DNA from: Bacteroidales bacterium
GTDB taxonomy: Bacteria > Bacteroidota > Bacteroidia > Bacteroidales > Muribaculaceae
Direction of reading: 5' to 3'
Length of the DNA: 64,000 nucleotides
Assembly (NCBI GenBank): GCA_910575545.1
Contig: CAJTFH010000005.1
Span: 99,132 to 163,131, forward strand
Shown here: one piece after another, positions 51,128 through 58,721 of the stretch
Position numbering within the stretch: position 1 is the first letter of the stretch
Layout of the letters: each line of letters opens with the position of its first letter
Translations under genes and position numbers: made by a program
Notes under the pieces: generated by a model
What the model was told of the DNA's origin: nothing
Databases searched by the model: none
Seen by the model: the letters and a program-made list of their open reading frames with translations, nothing else

Positions 51128-54100
51128 ATGGAAAAAACAATGATTATGAAGAGGGTTTTTACGCGAATGCTTGCGGTTGCCGGTATGATGGCGGCTTTTG
51201 GGTCGGCCGTCAATGCCGAGAAGACCGAGTTATCTGTTCCCGACGGTATGGAAGGGTGGACTGTGATTAATGCCAACAATGACGATTTCCAATGGGCATA
51301 TAATGCCGACAAATCTGGTGCCGTTTTACCTCAAAACACCAAAATGGCAGCAAACGACTGGATAATATCGCCTGTGGTTAATTTGTCGGGGGGGGTAACG
51401 TATAGAATTAAAAGTTGGATTCAAAATCTGACGACATTTTCCAGTGATAAGCAGCAATATGAGATTACTGTCGGCCATGCGCCCACAGCAGAGGCTCAGA
51501 CCACACAGCTTTTTAAAGAGGAGAGTTTTACAAAAACATCCTGGCCGGTAGAGCGGCCGGAAGGGGATAAGGCGGGGGTGTTCACACCCGAGGCCGACGG
51601 GGATTATTACATAGGTTTCCATTGCTATTCGAAATCGTATCAAGGCGATTTTTTATTCCAGAAATTCACAATAGAGGAGGTTTTGGCGCTGCCTGGTGCG
51701 GTGACCGAACTTACTGCTACGGCTGCCGACGGGGGGGAGCTGTCGGTAAATCTGTCGTGGGTATGGCCGTCGGTAAATTCCAACGGGTCTGAGCGTACCG
51801 CTGCCGTGACCGGGGCCAAACTCTATCGTGGCAACGGTTCGTTGGTGTCGGCAACATCTACCTATCTTGTCGGCGATATGGCAGGAGGCGATGCCGGTGC
51901 ATCTGCCACTCTGTCTGACGTGGTGCCGCAGGCGGGTAAATATTGCTATATGGTTGTGCCGTTTGATGAAAACGGTGTTTCCGATGCCACTCCGCTGAAA
52001 GCGCAGACGCTTTGGGTTGGGGAGGACACGTCGATTCCTACCCTTGGCTCTGTTACGGCTACGGTTGTTGATGACACAACCGTTGAGGTTGATTTTGACG
52101 CTCCGGTAACGGGTGGTAACGGCGGCTATCTCGACCCGTCCAAGCTGTCGTATAGGATTGTCAGAAAGAGCGGTTCTGGTGTGAATGAGACTCTTGAAGA
52201 GGCCTATACCGGCACTCTGCCTTACGAGGATGCCACCATTCCGGGGCTTGACAGCTACAGCTATACGGTCTATGTGCAGTATGACGGCAAAGGCTCCTCA
52301 TTTTCGGGCAAGGAATCGAATAAGGTTAAATGCGGCGGGGCATTGGTGCTGCCATACACACAGGATTTTGCCAAGATTGACAATCTTGAGCTTTTCACTA
52401 TTTTCCACGGCCCGGAATGCACCCGCGACTGGGGCGTGTCGTCGGGACACGCATCGTTCTGGGGTGGAGGAGTCGCAGATGCCTGGATGATTACTCCGGC
52501 GTTTAGCCTCGAAGCGGGCAAGAATTATGAAATCAGGTTTGATGCATGGTTGTCGAGAGCAATATCAGAAGCTAATTATAAGACGCTGGCAGTCACTGTC
52601 GGGGCAGACCCCACAGCCGAGGGACAGACAACGGTGTTGTTTGACCAAGAGTTGCAGTCGGGTCTTAAAGATACCAAGGTGATTAACTTCACTGTGTCAG
52701 CCGACGGCACATACCATATCGGTTTCCATTGCCATGGGAAGACCGACTCCAACGACCTTTATGTTGATGACTTGTCAGTGAAAGAAACCATGTTTGTGCC
52801 CTCTTCCGTTGACGGACTTGAGGTGGAAGCCGGTGAAAAAGGTGCTTTGACGGCGGTGATCCGTTTCAATGCCCCGGTGCTGACAACCGCCGGGACACAA
52901 TTGGAGACTTTGAGCCGTATTGAGGTGAAGTGTGGCACCGAGAGTGTCGGGATTAAGGAGGATGTGGCAGCCGGAGAGGCTGTAGAGTTGGTTGACGCGA
53001 CAGTTACCGAAGCCGGGTTGCGGACTTATTCGGTTGTGGCCTATCTTGGCGAGAGCGCATCGGAACAGGTGTTGTCGACACCTGTATGGGTTGGTGTTGA
53101 CCGGCTGAAGAGCGTGGCTAATGTTGTGGCCGAAAAGAGCGGTGAGAGTGAGGTTACGGTTTCGTTTGACGCTGTGGCCGAAGGTATGAACGGGGGATAT
53201 GTCGATGCGGAGAATGTGCGTTACATTGTGACACGTATGCCCGACGGGGAGGTGATTGCCGACGATGCCGCTGTGTCGCCCGTGGTTGACAGCACCATAG
53301 CCGGACTGGCTTTGGCCCGCTACACCTATGAAGTGGCAGCATTTGTGGACGATGACCAAAGCGATGCCGTTGCTTCAAACCCGCTGACCCTTGGCGATGC
53401 GTTGGAGTTGCCCTATGCGCCCAATATGATGGATGCCTCTACGTTTGATTTGTGGACGTTTGTGGCCGACGAAGGCACCGGGAGCTGGAAGCATTCCTCA
53501 GGGAAAGGCCTTCAGACGTCGTTGGTGTCGAATGCCCCTTATGCCTATACGCCGCCGTTCAAAGCCCAGCAGGGAGACTATAAACTTGTTTGCAATATCA
53601 AGTCATACAGCGGCCTTAGGAAGGAGATGGTAGATGTGATCCTCAGCACCGATCCTGTGCATGTGGCCGATACCCCGGAAACTCCTGAAGAACCGGCTGC
53701 GGTTGCACAGAGAGGTGCCACACCGGCTGTGCATACCGTTTTGCAGACTATCAAGGCAGAGAGTTCATATTCGGCCGATACCGAAGTGCCGATTAAGGTA
53801 ACGGTGCCGGGTGTTTACCATATCGGTTTCCGCAATGTCAGCAACAAGCATACGGATGAGGATGGGATGAGCTGGGGCAACTATACCTGCACACTCGACA
53901 AGGTTGAGTTAAGTGCTGTTAAACTTATCAGCGGCCTCGATGCGACGGGAACGTGTGGTGCAGACATATGGTATGATGTCTCGGCAGAGATGGTGGTTGT
54001 GGCTGGAGATGCGGTTTCTTCAGGCATTTATAATCTTGACGGCAGCCTTGTGGGCGCAGCCGACGCATCGTCGCTCGAATCCGGATTCTATATCGCCGTT

Positions 54101-54151
54101 GCCGTGATGGCCGACGGTAGCCGACAGACGTTGCGTTTTGTGAAAAAGTAA
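51128..54151 (+). CDS. Modular surface protein: three choice-of-anchor J-like domains alternating with FN3 pairs
   Basis: 1007 residues from the ATG at 51128 (MEKTMIMKRVFTRMLAVAGM, signal peptide); the longer frame from 51068 crosses the promoter. Three jelly-roll domains are recognisable by LPYxxxF/W starts and GxYHIGFHC or GVYHIGFRN ends (about 35-190, 420-560 and 775-955). Two FN3-like domains lie in each interval (LPGAVTELTATAADGGELSV, VTATVVDDTTVEVDFDAP). The end is SGIYNLDGSLVG ... SGFYIAVAVMADGSRQTLRF, a sorting tail. Repeats like these occur in T9SS-exported hemagglutinins. No catalytic motif. The next gene follows after 77 bases. Confidence 0.85.
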   Translation: MEKTMIMKRVFTRMLAVAGMMAAFGSAVNAEKTELSVPDGMEGWTVINANNDDFQWAYNADKSGAVLPQNTKMAANDWIISPVVNLSGGVTYRIKSWIQNLTTFSSDKQQYEITVGHAPTAEAQTTQLFKEESFTKTSWPVERPEGDKAGVFTPEADGDYYIGFHCYSKSYQGDFLFQKFTIEEVLALPGAVTELTATAADGGELSVNLSWVWPSVNSNGSERTAAVTGAKLYRGNGSLVSATSTYLVGDMAGGDAGASATLSDVVPQAGKYCYMVVPFDENGVSDATPLKAQTLWVGEDTSIPTLGSVTATVVDDTTVEVDFDAPVTGGNGGYLDPSKLSYRIVRKSGSGVNETLEEAYTGTLPYEDATIPGLDSYSYTVYVQYDGKGSSFSGKESNKVKCGGALVLPYTQDFAKIDNLELFTIFHGPECTRDWGVSSGHASFWGGGVADAWMITPAFSLEAGKNYEIRFDAWLSRAISEANYKTLAVTVGADPTAEGQTTVLFDQELQSGLKDTKVINFTVSADGTYHIGFHCHGKTDSNDLYVDDLSVKETMFVPSSVDGLEVEAGEKGALTAVIRFNAPVLTTAGTQLETLSRIEVKCGTESVGIKEDVAAGEAVELVDATVTEAGLRTYSVVAYLGESASEQVLSTPVWVGVDRLKSVANVVAEKSGESEVTVSFDAVAEGMNGGYVDAENVRYIVTRMPDGEVIADDAAVSPVVDSTIAGLALARYTYEVAAFVDDDQSDAVASNPLTLGDALELPYAPNMMDASTFDLWTFVADEGTGSWKHSSGKGLQTSLVSNAPYAYTPPFKAQQGDYKLVCNIKSYSGLRKEMVDVILSTDPVHVADTPETPEEPAAVAQRGATPAVHTVLQTIKAESSYSADTEVPIKVTVPGVYHIGFRNVSNKHTDEDGMSWGNYTCTLDKVELSAVKLISGLDATGTCGADIWYDVSAEMVVVAGDAVSSGIYNLDGSLVGAADASSLESGFYIAVAVMADGSRQTLRFVKK

Positions 54152-54228
54152 TAATATCTTACGGTCGGAGGCCGTCGTGGCAATGTGTCACGATGGCTTC
54201 CATTGGCCACTCTAAATCAGGGAATATC

Positions 54229-56547
54229 ATGAAGAAATTTATTGCATTTATGCTGGCGGCGCTGCCGTTGGCGTGGGGCGTTTCCGAGGCACAAGTGCCT
54301 GTGCAGAAAAAGGCCGAGGAGCAACGCACGCTCCGCAAAGCCCCCGTTGTAGAGGGGGGAGTGATGGAAATCCGTAATGCCGGTGGCATAGAGCGTAGGC
54401 TTGCGCGTGGTCGCTCGGCGGCAGTGCCCACGCTCGACATCGGGGTGAAAGGTTTCGGAGAGGCGCAAAATTCGTGGAGCGAGAGTTTCAATGGCGGCAC
54501 TCTGCCCGGTGGATGGGAGATAGAGGGGTGTGAGGATATTGAGTGGGGTGTGAAACTTATGACCGGTACCCACAGCTTTTCTCAAACCGACCCCGACGAT
54601 GCCGGTTCTCTGTATGTGAGCGGTCCGTATCAGGTGTTCAAACGGGGCATTGCTTGGGCAACATCGCCTGAGGTCACGGTTGGTAAGAATTGCACTCTGG
54701 AGGGGTGGATCGGATTCTCGCGCAATTTCGACGATGAGTGCCGTCTGTCCATTTCTGCTTCTGCCGACGGGTTTGAGACTGATATTATGCTTTGGAACAG
54801 CGGCGACGACACCGGCGAGCGTCCGTGGCATTGGCGCAAAATCAGCCTGCCTCTCGATGAGTTGGCGGGGCAGACCGTAAGGTTGCGTTTTACCTATGGC
54901 CCAGGAGGGAAAGACAGTTTCGGCACGGGTGGATACAGTGGGGATTTTGCTATCGACTGCCTGAGCATTGCCGGTCCGGCAACGGTAGAATCTGTTGATG
55001 TCACCACCGGCGATGTTTTGCAGTTTGTTGCTTCGGGTGTTCCCGACGGATGCGGTTTCAGCTGGTCTTTTCCGGGTGGTGTGCCTGAAAAGTCAACCGA
55101 GGCAAGTCCGGAGGTCTATTATACGGCCGACGGGGTTTATGACGTAAGCCTCGAACTGACCGGGGCGGAAGGTGCTGTGACCCGCACCGGCTTTGTGAAA
55201 GTCACAGGCACGGCACCGGTGGCAAAAATCGGTTATCCAGCCACTTTCAAGGATTGGAGCTCACGCCTGCCGATGGTGGCTCCGATGGCAGAGGTGACAT
55301 TCACCGATGCTTCCACCGGTTTCCCCTCGGACCACAACTGGGTGTTTACCGGCGTCAGCGAAGATGGCACATCTACGGTTGCTTCCGCAGATGCTTCGCC
55401 TGTTGTGCGTTATAATTTCCGACATGCGCAGGGTGTGGGGCTGAATGTCAGCAACAGCCACGGCAGTTCCGATGTTTTCGGCGAGGTGGCTGTGGAATAT
55501 GACGGTCTTGTCACCAATTTCTGCAAGGATGATGTGGCCACGGTGTTTGATCTTGACGGAGAAAGCTCTTTCCCCGGTAGCAACAAGTGGGGCATCACGG
55601 CTTATGCCGAGCGTTTTTCCGCTCCTTCGGTGCCGATGAAGGTGTTTGGCGCGTATGTTTATTTTGTGAAAAACGATGCCGAGGAGGTTGTTGACCAAAT
55701 TGCTTCTGTAGGGGTTCATATCTGTGCTTCTGAAGATGGCAAGCCCGGCCGTCGCCTCGATTCGATGTGGTGGGATGTGTTTGAACTTGACATGCCTTCT
55801 GCCGACGGACTGATTGGCACGGAGTTCCCATTTACCGAGGCTCCGGTGGTCGATGATGAGTTTTTTATTGTCATAGACGGCATCCCGGCGCGCAATGAGA
55901 CCTGCAACGTGCAGTTTGCCATGGCGCAGTTCCGTGGCGATGGGAACACGGCGCTTTTCCAGCGCGATGGCAAATGGGTTGAGGCGTCAGACTATTTCCC
56001 TGCCGGAGCTAACCACACCTCTTATCTTGTGGCTCTCGACATGGGGCATTCGGTTATTGAAAGCCTTCCTGCCGGACGGCGCACTGTGGAGGTGGGTGCG
56101 GATGCCGGTGAGGCCGGATTCGATATATTCTCGTTTTTCGGCTGGAAGCCTGAGATGGTTGGTAATGACGCCGACTGGTGTCGTGTGACCAGTGAACCGA
56201 ATGATATGACTGTAGACTGCATCAAGATTTCCTATGATGCTATGCCTGCGTCTGCCGGAGACCGTCGCGAAGCGCATCTTACGTTTACCGACGGCATGAG
56301 TGATCTGCCTTTGACGCTGGTACAGCTGCGCACAAGCGGTGTGACCGGCGCTGCTTACAGGGATGATGCGCTACTTGCTTATGACAAGGCTTCTGCCATG
56401 GTTTCCGGGGGCGAGGGGCTGATTGTTGTTTCCGACCAGCTCGGTCGCCGTGTGGCGTCAGGTATCGGTCGGGCCGGTGTAGGGTCTTTGCCGGCCGGCA
56501 TCTACATTGCAAGATGCGGCGAGGCCGCCTTGAAGTTTGTAAGATAG
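54229..56547 (+). CDS. Secreted PKD/BACON multi-domain protein with T9SS-type tail
   Basis: 772 residues from the ATG at 54229 (MKKFIAFMLAALPLAWGVSE), preceded by AGGGA; the frame opens at 54193 without a signal there. An N-terminal choice-of-anchor-like sandwich (about 80-260, WSESFNGGTLPGGWEIEGCE) is followed by two PKD domains (about 265-335, FSWSFPGGVPEKSTEASPEV; about 350-440, NWVFTGVSEDGTS). A sandwich region then leads to a BACON domain (about 620-700, FGWKPEMVGNDADWCRVTSE then LTFTDGMSDLPLTLVQLRTS) and the tail SLPAGIYIARCGEAALKFVR. BACON domains suggest glycan or mucin binding. Likely co-expressed with the gene upstream. Confidence 0.85.
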   Translation: MKKFIAFMLAALPLAWGVSEAQVPVQKKAEEQRTLRKAPVVEGGVMEIRNAGGIERRLARGRSAAVPTLDIGVKGFGEAQNSWSESFNGGTLPGGWEIEGCEDIEWGVKLMTGTHSFSQTDPDDAGSLYVSGPYQVFKRGIAWATSPEVTVGKNCTLEGWIGFSRNFDDECRLSISASADGFETDIMLWNSGDDTGERPWHWRKISLPLDELAGQTVRLRFTYGPGGKDSFGTGGYSGDFAIDCLSIAGPATVESVDVTTGDVLQFVASGVPDGCGFSWSFPGGVPEKSTEASPEVYYTADGVYDVSLELTGAEGAVTRTGFVKVTGTAPVAKIGYPATFKDWSSRLPMVAPMAEVTFTDASTGFPSDHNWVFTGVSEDGTSTVASADASPVVRYNFRHAQGVGLNVSNSHGSSDVFGEVAVEYDGLVTNFCKDDVATVFDLDGESSFPGSNKWGITAYAERFSAPSVPMKVFGAYVYFVKNDAEEVVDQIASVGVHICASEDGKPGRRLDSMWWDVFELDMPSADGLIGTEFPFTEAPVVDDEFFIVIDGIPARNETCNVQFAMAQFRGDGNTALFQRDGKWVEASDYFPAGANHTSYLVALDMGHSVIESLPAGRRTVEVGADAGEAGFDIFSFFGWKPEMVGNDADWCRVTSEPNDMTVDCIKISYDAMPASAGDRREAHLTFTDGMSDLPLTLVQLRTSGVTGAAYRDDALLAYDKASAMVSGGEGLIVVSDQLGRRVASGIGRAGVGSLPAGIYIARCGEAALKFVR

Positions 56548-56557
56548 CCATTAGATG

Positions 56558-56619
56558 CCCCTGAAATAATCAACGGCGCTGTGTCAAAATCGACACAGCG
56601 CCGTTGATTATTTCAGGGG
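56558..56619. terminator. 28-bp perfect palindrome between convergent genes
   Basis: Arms 56558-56585 and 56592-56619 are exact inverted repeats, begin CCCCTGAAATAATC and enclose a 6-base loop (AAAATC). It starts 10 bases after one stop codon and ends 10 bases before the convergent stop, so it probably terminates both transcripts. The inner part GGCGCTGTGTC matches the pckA terminator stem. Confidence 0.85.
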
Positions 56620-56629
56620 GGAGTTGGGC

Positions 56630-58693
56630 TTAGAGGATGGTGAATTTCCGGTGGCGGATGATGTAGATGCCGGCTGGTAGGGCGACGGGGGTGCCTGAGG
56701 GGTTGCCGGAAACGGTGGCAACGAGGCGTCCGTCGATAGAATAGACGGTTTCATTGCTTCCGGCCGGCATAAAAACCGTGGCCAAGCCTTTACCTGTTTC
56801 GATGTAGAACGGCGTGGTGTCTGAATCTATGCCGGTCAACGATGCGCTGTTATCGACTGTAATTCTGTTGGTGCTTTGGGCGAGGTTGGCTATGGTGCCG
56901 CCGGTGATTTCTACAGGAGAGTAGATTTCGAGGCTTGATTTTAGCATTTTCCCTTCATGGTGGGCTGTCATCTCTTCGGGTGTCATTCCGGCGCGCCAGA
57001 AAGTGATTTCAGAGAATTGGCGGGAGGGGAGGCTGGCCGAAGTGTTGTCGCCGAAGGTGATGTTGCCGAGGGTCAGGCGCTCATCGACAGAACCGGCTTC
57101 AACTCCGTCGACATAGAGGATGGTGCAACCACGTGCGAAATAGTGGCTCAGGGCAATGTCGTGCCATTCACCGTCGGCCATAACTGCATCTATGGTTGTG
57201 ACAGGTTGCTTCAGCGGGGAGCTGTAGGTTAAAGTGCCGTCGGTGTTTACCGCCACTGAACCTGTGAAGGGGCGGCTGCCGGCGCCGTGGGTGAACGACA
57301 ACAGGTTGCCGGCATCCGAGCCTTTTACGCGCACGCAGACTGTGAACGGATGAACTTTCCCTTCGGGCGCGAGTGTCAGAGTCTCTCCGTCGGCGAGAGC
57401 CGTTTCCTTGGCCAGGTCACGCTCCGGAAGAGGTTTGCCTGCTTCGAGGGCATCGAATAGCGACGGCACGAAGGCATACATGAATTCATTGTGGCCACGG
57501 GTGTTGGGGTGGGCAGAGTCGGCAATGTAAGATTCGGCCCAATGCCCGGCGCCGTCGTCAATCGCACCGAGAGAGTTGAACGACGGCACGTCCCACTGGT
57601 GGATGAGCATGTTCATTTGTTTGATATAGGTGTAGTCGCGGTCGTTGTAGTCGGCGCGGGTGTAGTTGTTGACAACTACCGGCGTTTTGCCGTCGGCGCG
57701 CATCCGTTCAATCAGAGTGAGCATGTTGTCGCGGAAGCCGTTGAACACCGCTTCGGGGTTTGCGTTGTCGTGGATGCCCTCGTTGCCGAGCGACAGGCCG
57801 ATGATCACATAGTTGCTGAAATTGTGGAGCAGGTCGTCGTAGCGGTTGAGGAGGCTGTTGGTGCTGTTGCCCCCGATTGACACCCCTGAGGTGTAGAACG
57901 GGTTGGGGCTGAGGCCGTCGGCATGGCGCTGACGGAGCTGTTGGCCGTAGAGGTAGGCATAGCCCTCCAGAGAGGTTGCGCCTGAACCGTTTGCCACCGA
58001 TGAGCCGAACACCGACACGCGCCAAGGGTCAATCTCGCCGTCGATGGCGAAGGTATGGTCGGACATGTCGAGGGTTATGTCGTAGGTGCCTTGGTTGAGA
58101 CGGATGTTCTCGACGGGGAAGCCGTGAGACGGCATGTTGACATCGGGTTTGCCCGGATGGCGTTTCACGGCAAGATTCTCGTCGTTGTTGAAAAGGAAAT
58201 AGAAGTAGTGGGCAGGGTAATCGTGGTTGTCAAGTTCGCGGTCGAGTGTTACGGTCTTGCGCCACACTCCTCGCCCTGCATAGTCGAGCGATATTCCGTC
58301 GGGCACTATCGAGCCTTTCAGGCTGAGCGATTCGAGAGGTAGGATTTCGAGCGAGTTGTCGGCGCCGTCAAGAGTCAGGCGCACCAGTTGTCTGGTTTCG
58401 ATCGCGAGTGGTGTGCCATTGTCGGTTAGAGCCTCTCCGGTGTTGTCTGCGCCGAGGTTTACGGCGGCATTCCCGGTAGTTGTGCCTTTAAGGGTGAAAG
58501 TGCCCGGGTTGAGTTGCAGATATGCAACGAATTTGGCCGGTTTCGAGGCGTCTGATGCTATTCGGGTCATGGCAAAGTCGCCCCCCTCTTCTACTGCGGA
58601 TCCGCTGACCGCCAGGGCGGAGTAACCGGCTGCATTTGCGGCCATGGCTGTAGCCATTGCTGCAAATATGAACGGATATAAAATTTTTGTCAT
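56630..58693 (-). CDS. SGNH/GDSL esterase with LamG-like domain and T9SS-type tail
   Basis: 687 residues from the ATG at 58693 (MTKILYPFIFAAMATAMAAN). An N-terminal Ig-like region (about 20-220) resembles the SusE/F-like outer-membrane starch-binding fold. The SGNH hydrolase domain (about 222-420) has block I VSVFGSSVANGSGA with the nucleophile Ser, block III GLSLGNEGI (Gly/Asn) and block V ADSAHPNTRGH (Asp-His). A LamG/concanavalin-like domain follows (about 440-590, FTVCVRVKGSDAGNLLSFTH), and the tail is VYSIDGRLVATV ... AGIYIIRHRKFTIL. It probably removes acetyl or other ester groups from a glycan. The start follows the GH3 stop by 28 bases, so it is in the same operon. Confidence 0.9.
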   Translation of the reverse strand: MTKILYPFIFAAMATAMAANAAGYSALAVSGSAVEEGGDFAMTRIASDASKPAKFVAYLQLNPGTFTLKGTTTGNAAVNLGADNTGEALTDNGTPLAIETRQLVRLTLDGADNSLEILPLESLSLKGSIVPDGISLDYAGRGVWRKTVTLDRELDNHDYPAHYFYFLFNNDENLAVKRHPGKPDVNMPSHGFPVENIRLNQGTYDITLDMSDHTFAIDGEIDPWRVSVFGSSVANGSGATSLEGYAYLYGQQLRQRHADGLSPNPFYTSGVSIGGNSTNSLLNRYDDLLHNFSNYVIIGLSLGNEGIHDNANPEAVFNGFRDNMLTLIERMRADGKTPVVVNNYTRADYNDRDYTYIKQMNMLIHQWDVPSFNSLGAIDDGAGHWAESYIADSAHPNTRGHNEFMYAFVPSLFDALEAGKPLPERDLAKETALADGETLTLAPEGKVHPFTVCVRVKGSDAGNLLSFTHGAGSRPFTGSVAVNTDGTLTYSSPLKQPVTTIDAVMADGEWHDIALSHYFARGCTILYVDGVEAGSVDERLTLGNITFGDNTSASLPSRQFSEITFWRAGMTPEEMTAHHEGKMLKSSLEIYSPVEITGGTIANLAQSTNRITVDNSASLTGIDSDTTPFYIETGKGLATVFMPAGSNETVYSIDGRLVATVSGNPSGTPVALPAGIYIIRHRKFTIL

Positions 58694-58721
58694 AATGAAA
58701 TGATGGGTGTTGCGTTGATAG

